NCBI RefSeq assembly: GCF_000816245.1 | Contig: NZ_CP007769.1 | Location: 342,464 to 406,463 of the forward strand | Direction: 5' to 3' | Origin: Campylobacter sp. RM16704 | Lineage (GTDB): Bacteria > Campylobacterota > Campylobacteria > Campylobacterales > Campylobacteraceae | DNA: 64,000 bases | In this document: positions 46,278-55,896 of the stretch, in pieces | Numbering within the stretch: the stretch's first letter is position 1 | Layout of the letters: every line of letters begins with the position of its first letter | Translations under genes and position numbers: made by a program | The notes under the pieces: generated by a model | Seen by the model: only the letters and a program-made list of their open reading frames with translations | Databases searched by the model: none | What the model was told of the DNA's origin: nothing

Positions 46278-47323
46278 TATATCACCTCTAATTCAGCACT
46301 AATTGCACCAGCTCTTTTTAAATTTTGCATAATTGCAATAATATCATTTGGAGTAGCTCCAAGTTTATTTAACATTCTAGCTATATTTGCTACTGTTGTT
46401 TTAGTATTTGTGATTTTTAAAGTATTTGAAATAGGATCTAAAATTCCCCCATCTTTCATATCAATTTCGTTTTGTGCTAATGCTGCATTGTTATTTGGAT
46501 CAATTTTTATAGTTATATCTTTATGGGTGATTAATATAGGTTCTACTTCTATATTTACTCCAGCTACTATAGTGCCAGTTCTCTCATCAATTATAACTTT
46601 GCTTTCAGGAGTATAAGCAATGTCTTGCTCTAATACTCTAGCCATAAATTCAACATGAGAAAATTCTTCTGGCTTTGTTAATTTGATGGTTCTAGAATCT
46701 AAAGCTTTTGCTATATCTGCATCAAAAATACTATTTAAAACTCTTTCTATATTATTTGCAATTTTAAAATCGGCATCTTTTAAACTTAAGGTTAAATCTT
46801 GATTTTGACTGAAATTTTGAGGAATTTCTCTTTCAACTACTGCACCATTGATTACGTTTGCAGAAGTCGAATGTGTCCCTGCTGCACCTGGTCTTGGGCT
46901 AAGTCCTCCTATAGCTAAAGAACCTTGAGCTACTGCATAAATTTCTCCATCAACACCTTTTAAAGCTGTCATAAGTAAGGTTCCACCTTGTAAAGACTTT
47001 GCATCACCCAAAGAAGCTACGCTTACATCAAGTTTATCTCCACTTCTTGCAAAAGCAGGAAGTTTTGCTGTAACCATTACTGCTGCTGTATTTTTTGATT
47101 TTATATCGCCTGGGCTAATTTTTACATTCATACCTTGAAGCATATTTGAGATAGATTGTAAAGTAAATTCACTACTCGTACCATCTCCACTTCCATTTAA
47201 ACCAACAACCAAACCATATCCTATGAGTTGATTATCTCTAACACCTACTACATTGGTAAGTTCTTTGATGGTAGCTGCAAAAATGCTTAAGCTTAATGTT
47301 AAGCAGATTAATAATATTTTCAT
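46277..47323 (-). CDS. flgI: Flagellar P-ring protein
   Basis: 348 residues. Signal peptide (MKILLICLTLSLSIFA), then IKELTNVVGVRDNQLIGYGLVVGLNGSGD, a strict P-ring signature, and the C-terminal LNKLGATPNDIIAIMQNLKRAGAISAELEVI. Periplasmic ring around the rod. AAAGGA ribosome site and a sigma-54 promoter upstream. Confidence 0.97.
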   Translation of the reverse strand: MKILLICLTLSLSIFAATIKELTNVVGVRDNQLIGYGLVVGLNGSGDGTSSEFTLQSISNMLQGMNVKISPGDIKSKNTAAVMVTAKLPAFARSGDKLDVSVASLGDAKSLQGGTLLMTALKGVDGEIYAVAQGSLAIGGLSPRPGAAGTHSTSANVINGAVVEREIPQNFSQNQDLTLSLKDADFKIANNIERVLNSIFDADIAKALDSRTIKLTKPEEFSHVEFMARVLEQDIAYTPESKVIIDERTGTIVAGVNIEVEPILITHKDITIKIDPNNNAALAQNEIDMKDGGILDPISNTLKITNTKTTVANIARMLNKLGATPNDIIAIMQNLKRAGAISAELEVI

Positions 47324-47361
47324 CGATTCTTCCTTTAATCCATGCTATTTTCATAAATTAA

Positions 47362-47378
47362 AGCAAAAAAAGTTCCAA
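47362..47378 (-). promoter_or_regulatory. Sigma-54 (RpoN) promoter of flgI
   Basis: Reverse strand TTGGAACTTTTTTTGCT: GG and GC spaced by the required 10 bases, close to TTGGCAC-N5-TTGCT. Located 39 bases before the flgI ATG. Fits the RpoN-dependent middle class of Campylobacter flagellar genes. Confidence 0.85.
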
Positions 47379-47380
47379 AT

Positions 47381-48043
47381 TTATACAAAGGAGTAAAAGC
47401 TTAGAGTGGTGGAGCCAAATTTTCTTTCTTTAGTTTTTTCATACTTTTGTAATCTAGCTGGGGTTTTAAAAGAACTATGATGTTCTATAATAATGATTTT
47501 CACACTAGAACTTTTTATATTTTCTATCATTTTCAAAGTTTTTTCGTATATATCAAAAAAACCTTCTCTAATATCAAAAGGAGGATCAAGATATAAAATA
47601 ATATTTTCCTTGGAATCTTGAATGATTTGAGGTGTTTTTTTAAAGGTATCATCATTTAGGCAAATAGTATTTTGATCAATATCAGAAGCATTTTTAGAAG
47701 CTATTTCATAAGCTTTTTTATCTTTTTCTATAGCATAACTTTTTAAGCAGCCATTGCTTCTTGCTTCTAATGCCATCAAAGCACTTCCACCAAAGGCTTC
47801 TATAAAAATTTTATCTTGCAAAGAAAAACGTAAAACATTAAAAACACACGATTTTACTATACTTTTTGTACTTCTTGTAGTTTCTAAACTAGGAAGTAAA
47901 ATTTTTTTCCCTTTGTAGATTCCACTTTCTATAGTGGTGTAGATTTTTTGAGTTTGCTTTTTTGAGTTTGCTTTTTTGCTTTCTTTTTCTTTATAATTTT
48001 TCAAAAATTCTTTAACACTTTGATATTCTTGTGTTTTATGCAT
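47381..48043 (-). CDS. RsmD-like 16S rRNA (guanine) methyltransferase
   Basis: 220 residues. N-terminal IYTTIESGIYKGKKILLPS, SAM-binding region FIEAFGGSALMALEARSNGC, and catalytic ILYLDPPFDIREG (DPPF) near residue 150. This is the RsmD family (m2G966 of 16S rRNA); C. jejuni annotations call it a DNA methylase. Overlaps the gene upstream by 8 bases. Confidence 0.8.
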   Translation of the reverse strand: MHKTQEYQSVKEFLKNYKEKESKKANSKKQTQKIYTTIESGIYKGKKILLPSLETTRSTKSIVKSCVFNVLRFSLQDKIFIEAFGGSALMALEARSNGCLKSYAIEKDKKAYEIASKNASDIDQNTICLNDDTFKKTPQIIQDSKENIILYLDPPFDIREGFFDIYEKTLKMIENIKSSSVKIIIIEHHSSFKTPARLQKYEKTKERKFGSTTLSFYSFV

Positions 48044-48437
48044 TATTATTTTCTTCTTCTTTGATAAGATTTTTAAGTTCTAGCTTATAAAAATCAAACA
48101 TTGCATCAATTTTTTTATGGCTTTCTTGGCGTAGTTGCTCTAAAATGGCTTCACATTTTTGATTCATAATTTTTTTTTCTCGCATAGCAATTTTGTAAGA
48201 AATATTTTGTAAACTAGCGTTAAAATCATTTAATTCATTCAGCAATTCTTCTGTACTGAAAGGTAATGTTAAGAAATTTGATTTTTTATTAATGATAAAT
48301 TGTGGTTTTTGTGTGTTAATTTTTTCATCACTAATTATAAAATCACAATCCTTTTTTAAAACCAAAAAATCTTTTAAGATTGTTTCTAAGGTTTTTTCTA
48401 AAATTAAATCTTTACATTCAAGTGCAATTTTCATCAT
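48036..48437 (-). CDS. Unknown small protein (Campylobacter conserved)
   Basis: 133 residues, not recognised. The first 75 residues alternate beta and alpha segments (KIALECKDLILEKTLETILKDFLVLKKDCDFIISD), the rest is helical and charged. It sits between the RsmD-like gene and the HdrB-like gene with short overlaps on both sides, so it is part of one transcript. Confidence 0.6.
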   Translation of the reverse strand: MMKIALECKDLILEKTLETILKDFLVLKKDCDFIISDEKINTQKPQFIINKKSNFLTLPFSTEELLNELNDFNASLQNISYKIAMREKKIMNQKCEAILEQLRQESHKKIDAMFDFYKLELKNLIKEEENNNA

Positions 48438-49123
48438 GTTAAGCTCACTTTTAATTTATGTTTTTTTAAAGTGTATGGTACAATACCTAGTGCTAAATTT
48501 GCAAGTTCTGCAAAAGTTAGTATATAAAAATCTTCAAAATTTCTATTTGAAACAGCCTGTAATCCTTTAGCACACTTATCAAACATATAAAAAGAATAAA
48601 AATCTTCTACAACTAAAAAATCACATCCACTATCATAAGCATCTAAAATAATTGCAGCTGCACATTTATAAGCTAGTTCTGTATTTAAATTTAAAAAGTT
48701 ATATCCACAACTTTTATGTTTTCTTTCAAAATCTATAATTTTTGCCTGAAGAATATTTGTTAATTGCAAAGAATGCTTTGCATCAGAAAAACCTTGATAA
48801 ATTCCTATATTAAAATCTTTAAAAAAATATTTAATATTTTCTATTTTTAAATACTTTAAAAAAATTTCTGGTGCATATTGGATTTTTTTGATTTTACTCA
48901 TAATTTCATAAATACTATATTCACATACTAAAATATTATCTTCATCCATCATTCTTGAATATTCTTCTAAGATATCGTTAGGATTGTAATCTATAATAAA
49001 ATAATTTTTTCCTAAAGGTTTTTCGCATATTGTGGTTTGGATATGAATTTTTTCTAAAGCATGTTTAATAATATCAAAATAACAAAATAAATCATTATTG
49101 CTATTGGTATAAAGTTTATACAT
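48434..49123 (-). CDS. HdrB-like (CCG-domain-related) protein
   Basis: 229 residues. The C-terminal half (LNTELAYKCAAAIILDAYDSGCDFLVVEDFYSFYMFDKC...AVSNR) looks like the C-terminal part of HdrB/SdhE-type CCG proteins, but the cysteine-rich CCG cluster motif is absent. It follows the DUF5644 gene by 9 bases; the two look like degenerate relatives of the iron-sulfur and CCG subunits of an 8-methylmenaquinol:fumarate reductase-like enzyme. The role is unknown; the assignment is by resemblance. Confidence 0.5.
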   Translation of the reverse strand: MYKLYTNSNNDLFCYFDIIKHALEKIHIQTTICEKPLGKNYFIIDYNPNDILEEYSRMMDEDNILVCEYSIYEIMSKIKKIQYAPEIFLKYLKIENIKYFFKDFNIGIYQGFSDAKHSLQLTNILQAKIIDFERKHKSCGYNFLNLNTELAYKCAAAIILDAYDSGCDFLVVEDFYSFYMFDKCAKGLQAVSNRNFEDFYILTFAELANLALGIVPYTLKKHKLKVSLT

Positions 49124-49132
49124 TTTAAATCC

Positions 49133-49771
49133 TTAGAAAATTCTTCTAGCTAAACCTGATTTTACAAGCATAACTTTTAATTCTTTAATGTAGGATTCAT
49201 AATCAAGTGCATTAGAAGTAATGAAATTTTTAAATTTAGTATGATAATAAATCCCTTTATCTTCATCGGCGATTAATTTTAAAAATTGTGGAGTTTTTTC
49301 TGGATATTTTAATAACATTTTATAAGCAAATATAAAAAAGCTATCGCCAAGATATTCAGGCAAGAATTCTCTAACTTCACTCATATAGTATAAAAAATCA
49401 TACTGCTTATAAAGTTCTATATCGTGAATATCAATAAGTCCCTTAAAAAAATCTAATTTATCTAAAAAATCACTTTTATCCATAATAAGATCTTTTGTAG
49501 CTCTTTTAGTATCAAGTGGTTCTATAGTAAGTTCATTTCCAAACTGCTCTACAATATTATTCAAAATTCTTCTTTGCCGAATGGCTAATTGGTTGATTTT
49601 AATACAAGCTTCCGGGTTTTCTTCAAAATCAAAATATATATCATCTTTTTTTATTTGAGCTAAAATATCATAAATGCGTTTAAAATCATTGCTTTCATAA
49701 ACATAAGGTTTATAATAAGCTAAATAATCACTATTTTTATCAAAACGAAAAATTTTTAAAGTTATTTTCAT
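49133..49771 (-). CDS. DUF5644-like protein (SdhB-like fold without cysteines)
   Basis: 212 residues from ATG 49771, chosen because AAGGAT precedes it; the frame extends further to 49807 without a ribosome site. The start KITLKIFRFDKNSDYLAYYKPYVYE and the later helical part recall the SdhB/FrdB ferredoxin layout, yet no cluster cysteines are present (no Cys-x4-Cys set). Probably a structural relative recruited to another role. Paired with the HdrB-like gene downstream. Confidence 0.5.
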   Translation of the reverse strand: MKITLKIFRFDKNSDYLAYYKPYVYESNDFKRIYDILAQIKKDDIYFDFEENPEACIKINQLAIRQRRILNNIVEQFGNELTIEPLDTKRATKDLIMDKSDFLDKLDFFKGLIDIHDIELYKQYDFLYYMSEVREFLPEYLGDSFFIFAYKMLLKYPEKTPQFLKLIADEDKGIYYHTKFKNFITSNALDYESYIKELKVMLVKSGLARRIF

Positions 49772-49870
49772 CTTTATATCCTTAGGTATTATTTTGATTA
49801 TATACATTTTAAACTTATAAAAATTTAATTCTTATATAAAATTAAAAGCTTTTTGTATAAAATATTCACA

Positions 49871-50692
49871 ATGGATAAAGAAAAAATTATTATAAATGCT
49901 TTTGCTAATTCTATTATTGGTGATGATGGTGCTGTTATTAATGGATATTGTTATTCTAAGGATTTATTTTGCGAAGATGTACATTTTAAATCTTCATGGA
50001 TGAGTTTGGAGCAAATTGGAGCAAAGGCTATGCTTGTGAATATTTCTGATGCTATAGCTATGAATGCTATTCCAAAATATGCACTTTTAGGACTTTCTTT
50101 ACCAAAATATTTGAGTATAAAAGAAATTGAAAATTTACAAAAAGGATTATTAAATACTGCAAAAAAATTTGGCATCCAAATTATAGGTGGAGATACGATT
50201 GCAGATAAAAAAATAAATATTAGTATAACTATTATTTCTAAGATTAATCATAAAGCTATTTTTAGAAAAGGTTTAAAAAAGGGAGATTTATTTGCTTTTA
50301 GCGGAAAATTAGGTGGTAGCTTAAAGGGTTTAAATATTTTACTACGGGGTGGAAAATTGCACTCTAACCATCGTTTTATAAAGCCTAGTTTAAGACAAAA
50401 TTTTTTTTATGATATAGCAAAAAAAGTTAGAGTGAGTATGGATATATCAGATGGCTTAAACAAAGATTTATCAAGGATATTATCTTTAAATCATTTGAAT
50501 GTGAAATTTCTTAAAAAATTAGATAAATTTAGCCTAAATAGTGGGGAAGAGTATGAAATTTTATTTGCTTTTGATAAAAAACATAAAGCATATATACAAA
50601 ACATAGCCAAAAAGCACAGAGTTAAACTAAATATTTTTGCAAAAACAATAACAGGAAGGTATAAATTTTATGGAAGAGAACATCATTTTTAA
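49871..50692 (+). CDS. thiL: Thiamine-monophosphate kinase
   Basis: Phosphorylates thiamine phosphate to the diphosphate cofactor needed by pyruvate oxidoreductase. 273 residues from ATG 49871 ([23 protein letters not shown]). PurM-like features: [41 protein letters not shown] and [16 protein letters not shown]. Shorter than enteric ThiL (about 325). Overlaps truD by 23 bases. Confidence 0.88.
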   Translation: MDKEKIIINAFANSIIGDDGAVINGYCYSKDLFCEDVHFKSSWMSLEQIGAKAMLVNISDAIAMNAIPKYALLGLSLPKYLSIKEIENLQKGLLNTAKKFGIQIIGGDTIADKKINISITIISKINHKAIFRKGLKKGDLFAFSGKLGGSLKGLNILLRGGKLHSNHRFIKPSLRQNFFYDIAKKVRVSMDISDGLNKDLSRILSLNHLNVKFLKKLDKFSLNSGEEYEILFAFDKKHKAYIQNIAKKHRVKLNIFAKTITGRYKFYGREHHF

Positions 50693-51788
50693 ACCCTTAT
50701 ATACTTTAAAGCATAGCCCAATAAATGTATATTTTTCTAAAAATAGTAATGATTTTGTGGTTAGAGAAAAACCTTTGTACGAATTTAGTGGCAAGGGTGA
50801 GCATCTTATTTTACATATACAAAAAAAAGATCTTAGTACTAGTGAAGCTTTGAGAATTTTAAGTGAGCATAGTGGTATTAAAATGAGAGATTTTGGCTAT
50901 AGTGGTTTAAAAGATAAGCAAGGTTTAACATTTCAGTATATTTCCATGCCTAAAAAATTTGAAGAAAGTTTAAAAATTTTCAAACATGATAAGATGAAAA
51001 TTATAGAAACTTTTTATCATAATAATAAACTTAGAATAGGACATTTAAAAGGAAATTTGTTTTTTATAAGATTAAAAAAAGTTTCTAAGGTAGATGCTTT
51101 AAAAATAGAACAAGCTTTTAAAAATATTAAAGAGCAAGGATATGCTAATTATTTTGGATATCAACGTTTTGGCAAATTTCAAGATAATTTTTTACAAGGA
51201 TTAGAAATTTTAAAAGGTAAAAAAATCAAAAACAAAAAAATGCAAGAATTTTTAATTTCTGCATTTCAAAGTGAGCTTTTTAATAGATATTTAAGCAAAA
51301 GAGTCGAGTTGTCTCATTTTATTAATGATTTTAATGAGAAAGAATTAAAGCAAATTTATGGTTTAGAAAAAGATGAGATTAAAAGCTTAAAAAACCAAAA
51401 GCAATTTTTTAAGCTTTTAAAAGGTGAAGTCTTAGGGCATTATCCTTTTGGAAAATGTTTTATATGTGAAGATTTACCAAGTGAAGTGGAAAGATTTAAT
51501 CAAAAAGATATTAGTGCTATGGGTCTTTTGATAGGTTCTAAAGCTTTTGAAGTAAATGAAGGTTTAGCTAAAAAAATGGAAGATGAGATTTTTTCTATTG
51601 CATATGAATTTAAAGATAAAATGCAAGGTTCAAGACGTTTTATGTGGTCTTATTTGCAAGATTGCAAAAGTCATTATGATGAAGAAAAAGCCCATTTTAC
51701 TTTGGAATTTTTCTTGCAAAAAGGTTCGTATGCGACAGTTGTATTAGAGGAAATTTTACACAAAGACATTCTTGAGCAAAATTTATAA
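50670..51788 (+). CDS. truD: tRNA pseudouridine(13) synthase
   Basis: 372 residues. Converts U13 of tRNA-Glu to pseudouridine. TruD motifs: [19 protein letters not shown], the catalytic [18 protein letters not shown] (Asp), [16 protein letters not shown] and [13 protein letters not shown]. Starts inside the end of thiL. Confidence 0.93.
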   Translation: MEENIIFKPLYTLKHSPINVYFSKNSNDFVVREKPLYEFSGKGEHLILHIQKKDLSTSEALRILSEHSGIKMRDFGYSGLKDKQGLTFQYISMPKKFEESLKIFKHDKMKIIETFYHNNKLRIGHLKGNLFFIRLKKVSKVDALKIEQAFKNIKEQGYANYFGYQRFGKFQDNFLQGLEILKGKKIKNKKMQEFLISAFQSELFNRYLSKRVELSHFINDFNEKELKQIYGLEKDEIKSLKNQKQFFKLLKGEVLGHYPFGKCFICEDLPSEVERFNQKDISAMGLLIGSKAFEVNEGLAKKMEDEIFSIAYEFKDKMQGSRRFMWSYLQDCKSHYDEEKAHFTLEFFLQKGSYATVVLEEILHKDILEQNL

Positions 51789-51846
51789 TCCATTTTAATC
51801 TATAAAATTGATATTTAATATCAGAAAAAATTTATCTTTTATAAAA

Positions 51847-51868
51847 TATAATAACAATTATCATTTTT
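51847..51868 (+). promoter_or_regulatory. Promoter with possible Fur box before the DUF2325-flavodoxin genes
   Basis: TATAAT at 51847-51852 is overlapped by AATAACAATTATCATTTTT (51850-51868), which matches the classical 19-base Fur consensus at 13 positions by my count. Location over the start site fits repression by iron of the three genes ending in flavodoxin. In such AT-rich DNA chance matches are common. Confidence 0.4.
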
Positions 51869-51884
51869 ATAAAAGGAAAATTTA

Positions 51885-52202
51885 ATGTCAGTTTTAGTTA
51901 TCGGAGCGGATGAAATAACCCCAATAAAAGCAGTTTTAACAAATTTGGGTGCAAAAAGTATTGAGCATTGGGATGCTAGAAATGAAAATAGGGTAAATAG
52001 AAAACCTATTCCACAAAATACAGAATGTATAGTTATGCTTACTAGTTTTTTAAATCATAACACTATGAAAAAAATCAAAACAGAGGCTAAAAAGCGTAAT
52101 ATACCTTTAGTGTGTGCTAAGCGTAGCGTAAGTTGCGTTTATTGTGAATATTGCAAGGTTTTTGGTTTAGATCAAACATATGAGTGCACTAAAAAGGCTT
52201 AG
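51885..52202 (+). CDS. DUF2325 family protein
   Basis: 105 residues, a small Rossmann-like domain (MSVLVIGADEITPIKAVLTNLGAKSIEHWDARNENR...TDFLNH-type TSFLNHNTMKKIK) with a cysteine cluster CVYCEYC near the end. The family is uncharacterised; Cys and the position before flavodoxin suggest a redox or metal link. AAAGGA ribosome site. Confidence 0.75.
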   Translation: MSVLVIGADEITPIKAVLTNLGAKSIEHWDARNENRVNRKPIPQNTECIVMLTSFLNHNTMKKIKTEAKKRNIPLVCAKRSVSCVYCEYCKVFGLDQTYECTKKA

Positions 52203-52899
52203 TGTGTTTGGTTTTAGCACAAAAGAAGATATTGTTCCTACAATCTTTAAAGATCTAGAACAAGCAAATATTAATTATATTTTTTTGAATTTATATAATG
52301 CCTTGGTTGAAAATGAATTAAAAATACCTTATAAATATGCTATTATGGCAAACAGTATAAAAAACATATTTGAACTTAGAATTCAAGATGTGCTTAAAAA
52401 TAATCCATTAAAGCCAACAAAAACAAAACAATTTTGTTCTTATTCACATAAAATAATTAAAGCATATACAGAAAGAAGATTATGTGAAATAAAATTTGAG
52501 GAAAAAATTCCAAAATATGCTTTAGCTAAATTAATCCAAAATATATTTTTGTCCTCAAAATTTATTATAGATCCACAAGTAGCATTTGAGGCTTTTGTAT
52601 ATGATAAAATTTGTAAGAGTAATACTAAAGCTAAAGTAGATATTCAAAAAAATATCATTATTATTAATGAAAAAATAGCGGTTATGCCGTATTTTTTCGA
52701 AAACAATAAAAAGGATATACAAACAGCTTTAAATATTATTAAGGAAAATTCTTTTGAAATATTTTACATTGTGTATCCAAGAAATAAAAATTTTAATAGA
52801 TATAAAAAAATAAGACATTTCCTATGTGAAAATAACAAAACTTTGTTAAAATTAGTTCCTTATACTATCAATAATCAAATTTTAAGGAGATGTAAATGA
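52180..52899 (+). CDS. Unknown protein between DUF2325 gene and flavodoxin
   Basis: 239 residues, no family recognised. Mixed alpha/beta composition, no signal peptide, no membrane helix (MSALKRLSVFGFSTKEDIVPTIF... at the start; ILRRCK at the end). ATG 52180 lies inside the end of the DUF2325 gene and the stop overlaps the fldA ATG, so the three genes are translationally coupled. The same order occurs in C. jejuni. Confidence 0.65.
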   Translation: MSALKRLSVFGFSTKEDIVPTIFKDLEQANINYIFLNLYNALVENELKIPYKYAIMANSIKNIFELRIQDVLKNNPLKPTKTKQFCSYSHKIIKAYTERRLCEIKFEEKIPKYALAKLIQNIFLSSKFIIDPQVAFEAFVYDKICKSNTKAKVDIQKNIIIINEKIAVMPYFFENNKKDIQTALNIIKENSFEIFYIVYPRNKNFNRYKKIRHFLCENNKTLLKLVPYTINNQILRRCK

Positions 52900-53387
52900 C
52901 AACAGCTATAATTTTTGGTAGTTCTATGGGTAATACTGAAAGTGCGGCAAATATGATTGCACAAAAATTAGGAATTTCAGATGTATTAAATATTGCAGAT
53001 ATTGATGCAGAAAAAATTAATTCTTATGATAGATTGATTTGCGGGACTTCTACTTGGGGAAGTGGTGATTTTCAAGATGATTGGGATGGATTTGATTTTT
53101 CATCATTAAATCTCAATGGTAAAACTGTAGCAGTTTTTGGTATGGGCGATAGCGAAAGTTACTCAGATACATATTGTAGTGCCATGGGAAAACTTGCTCA
53201 AGCTTTAAAATCAGCAGGGGCAAATTTAGTAGGAGCTGTTTCTACTGGTGGATATACTTTTGAAGCAAGTGATGCAGTTGAAGATGATAAATTTGTAGGA
53301 CTTGCGTTAGATAATGATAATTACGAGAATCTGACTGAAAGTAGAATTGATGCTTGGCTAGAACAAATAAAACCATATTTTTCTTAA
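52896..53387 (+). CDS. fldA: Flavodoxin
   Basis: 163 residues, long-chain flavodoxin. FMN phosphate loop SSMGNTESAA, Trp-containing loop GTSTWGSGDFQDDWDGF and GMGDSESYSDTYCSAMG. Low-potential electron carrier that accepts electrons from the pyruvate oxidoreductase encoded at 32-35.6 kb. AAGGAG ribosome site. Confidence 0.96.
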   Translation: MTTAIIFGSSMGNTESAANMIAQKLGISDVLNIADIDAEKINSYDRLICGTSTWGSGDFQDDWDGFDFSSLNLNGKTVAVFGMGDSESYSDTYCSAMGKLAQALKSAGANLVGAVSTGGYTFEASDAVEDDKFVGLALDNDNYENLTESRIDAWLEQIKPYFS

Positions 53388-53390
53388 AAT

Positions 53391-53410
53391 AGATGCCTTA
53401 AAAGGCATCT
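53391..53410. terminator. Bidirectional terminator between fldA and the chemoreceptor gene
   Basis: AGATGCC (53391-53397), loop of about 6, GGCATCT (53404-53410), with A-rich and T-rich flanks, placed exactly between two convergent stop codons. Confidence 0.75.
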
Positions 53411-55405
53411 TTAAAATTTTCTCTTTTTTGTTTCACTTAGTATATCTTGTGCTAAAGAATCCACTTCATTTGCTATTTTATTTGTTTGAATTGCTGTATT
53501 TGAATTTTGTTGAGTGAGCTTTTCTATAGTTGCTACAGATTCATTGATTTGACTAATATCATTAGCCTCTTCTTTAATGGCTTCACCCATTTCATTAATA
53601 GATTGAGCCAAAATATTAGTATTAGCTTCAATTTCACCTAAAGACTTTTGAGTACGTTCTGCTAGATTTCTAACTTCTTCAGCAACAACAGCAAAACCAC
53701 GTCCATGCTCACCTGCACGTGCTGCTTCAATAGCCGCATTTAATGCAAGTAGATTAATTTGATCAGCTATATCTGAAATAACAGTAGTAACGCTTTTTAT
53801 ATCATTACTTTGTTTAACTACATCTTGTGCTTTAATTGAAATTTCATTCATAGCTGAATTCATCTGTTCTAAAGCTTTAGCACTTTCTTGCAAAGATGAT
53901 GTTTGATATGTTGTATCGTTGGCAAGTTCTTGCATACTTTGCTTTAAGTCTTCAGCTTTTTGACTAAGTAGTTCTCCTTGGTTTAAAGATAATAAAAGCA
54001 TATTTTTAATTTCAGCACCAAGACTATTGATTGCTTTTTCTATATCACCTTTTGGTGAATTGATTGATGCAGTAAAATTAAGGTGCTTATAGCTATCAAA
54101 TACAGCTTGAATTTCATTTAAATCACGACCTATTTTTACTTGTAAAGTGGTAAGCATTTTGTTTAAAACTTCTATAAGTTCTTGAATTTGTGGATTATTT
54201 GCATGAGAAGCAATGTGTAAATTAAGTTCACCCGTTTCTATTTTTTTTGCGACATTTACAGATTCTTCTATAGCTTTAGCATCTTTACTTAGTGCTTCTT
54301 TAATTATCTCAATATTCTCATTAATTTCATCTGCCATTTTACCAAATTCATCTTGGGTTTTTAATTTAATAGGGTGAGAATGAATATCTTTGTGGTTTAA
54401 GTAATTAAAGAAATTGTGCAAACCAGATGAAATGATTGTTATTGGTTTTAAGTTATATGAAATAATCATTTTAACAAATATCAAAGTGATAAAAATTGCA
54501 ATAAGAGATATAAATGCTTGCTCTGTTAAAGTTTGCTTTGCTGCATCGTTATAAAAGTCATAATCAGCTATACTACAAATAGTATATTTTTGATTTATAC
54601 TACCACTACAAATAACAGCTCTGATATCATTTTCTGTTTGAATTTTAAATATGTTTTTAGAAAGACTTTTGTTTTGTCCTTCTGGGGTAGCTAGATAATT
54701 TTTGATAATTTCTTTACTTATTGGTGTAGATGTTAGTATTTTTTCAAGATCTGTATGAAACAAATAAGTTCCATCGCTAGCTAAAACTGCAGCATGGCTA
54801 TAAGGTGTTTTACCTATAGCTAAAACTTCTTCTGAAAATTTCTTTAAATCATAATCAGCTGCAACTACTCCAATTACCTTTCCATTTTCTATGATAGGAT
54901 TAGCATAAGAAATAGTAGGTTTTTTCATGCTAGATGAAATATAAGGTTCTGTGACAACTAATTCTTTTTTTTCTTTAGCTTCCTTATACCAACCTCTCGT
55001 TCTTGGATCATATCCACTTTCTGGTGTTTGATTATTACCATTTGATCTAAACATAGAGCCATCGTCAAAGCCTACATAAGTTAAATCAAATCCTAAAGAA
55101 TCACCAAATGATTTTAACAAACTTGTATAACTTTCTGCACTTAATTTTTCTTTATTATCTTTAATATATTTTGTTAAAGAGTTAATTACATTACGTCTAT
55201 CACTTGCATATAGATCAAATCTTTTACTAATGTCAAAAGCGACTTTTTGCTGAAATTGAACAAGAAGTGTATGAGTATTAGATTTGGATTTAATATAATT
55301 AAAAATACCTAAGGTACATAGCAATATAACAATAAATATACAGACAATAAGAGCTATTTTATTGGAAAAGTTTCCTAATAAATATTTTTTGATCGAAAAA
55401 GTCAT
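53411..55405 (-). CDS. Methyl-accepting chemotaxis receptor with dCache sensor
   Basis: 664 residues. N-terminal membrane helix (about 14-36), periplasmic double-Cache domain (about 40-300; [40 protein letters not shown] contains the amino-acid-type binding motif region), second helix (about 298-318), HAMP-like region and the signalling domain with the invariant hairpin [29 protein letters not shown]. Belongs to the group A Tlp receptors of Campylobacter. Ligand unknown. Ribosome site GAGGAGG. Confidence 0.93.
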   Translation of the reverse strand: MTFSIKKYLLGNFSNKIALIVCIFIVILLCTLGIFNYIKSKSNTHTLLVQFQQKVAFDISKRFDLYASDRRNVINSLTKYIKDNKEKLSAESYTSLLKSFGDSLGFDLTYVGFDDGSMFRSNGNNQTPESGYDPRTRGWYKEAKEKKELVVTEPYISSSMKKPTISYANPIIENGKVIGVVAADYDLKKFSEEVLAIGKTPYSHAAVLASDGTYLFHTDLEKILTSTPISKEIIKNYLATPEGQNKSLSKNIFKIQTENDIRAVICSGSINQKYTICSIADYDFYNDAAKQTLTEQAFISLIAIFITLIFVKMIISYNLKPITIISSGLHNFFNYLNHKDIHSHPIKLKTQDEFGKMADEINENIEIIKEALSKDAKAIEESVNVAKKIETGELNLHIASHANNPQIQELIEVLNKMLTTLQVKIGRDLNEIQAVFDSYKHLNFTASINSPKGDIEKAINSLGAEIKNMLLLSLNQGELLSQKAEDLKQSMQELANDTTYQTSSLQESAKALEQMNSAMNEISIKAQDVVKQSNDIKSVTTVISDIADQINLLALNAAIEAARAGEHGRGFAVVAEEVRNLAERTQKSLGEIEANTNILAQSINEMGEAIKEEANDISQINESVATIEKLTQQNSNTAIQTNKIANEVDSLAQDILSETKKRKF

Positions 55406-55446
55406 ACTATACCCTCCTCTTTTTTTACTTTTTTGCTTGTGTTAGT

Positions 55447-55452
55447 ATTATA
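55447..55452 (-). promoter_or_regulatory. -10 box of the chemoreceptor gene
   Basis: TATAAT on the reverse strand, 41 bases before the start codon. Confidence 0.5.
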
Positions 55453-55485
55453 TTGTGTAATTATTAAAATATTATAAATATAATA

Positions 55486-55896
55486 TTATTTAATAAAAAA
55501 TTCTAATTTTTTAGATAGCAAAATTTTATTATCGGTATATTTTAGCCATTGGATATTTGATGCGAAAATTGAAGCTTTTGCAAGTTTAGCAAAGGGAAAT
55601 TTTTGATAATATAATTCTCCTTGTTTTTTGGTCGCTTTTGTAAATTTTGCTTTTATTTGCACACCTTTAATAAGATTAATAATATTTGTATCTAGTGTTA
55701 TATTGATAGCAATTTTAGGATTTTTATAAGCTAATTGAATGTGTTTTGTATGTTCTTCACTAGCAAAAATTAAAGCTAGTTTTTTCTCATCAAAAACATA
55801 ATAACAACTAGCACAATATACTCCACCATCATTATCTAATACGCTTAATGTTAATAGTTTTTGAGAGTGAATAAATTCTTTAATTCTTTCATCCAT
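55486..55896 (-). CDS. Pyridoxamine-phosphate-oxidase-like flavin-fold protein
   Basis: 136 residues with a split-barrel pattern (LLTLSVLDNDGGVYCASCYYVFDEKKLALIFASEEHTKHIQLAYKNPKIAINIT), as in YhbP/UPF0306-type proteins. FMN or haem binding is possible but unproved. Overlaps the end of the EI24-like gene by 8 bases. Confidence 0.7.
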   Translation of the reverse strand: MDERIKEFIHSQKLLTLSVLDNDGGVYCASCYYVFDEKKLALIFASEEHTKHIQLAYKNPKIAINITLDTNIINLIKGVQIKAKFTKATKKQGELYYQKFPFAKLAKASIFASNIQWLKYTDNKILLSKKLEFFIK

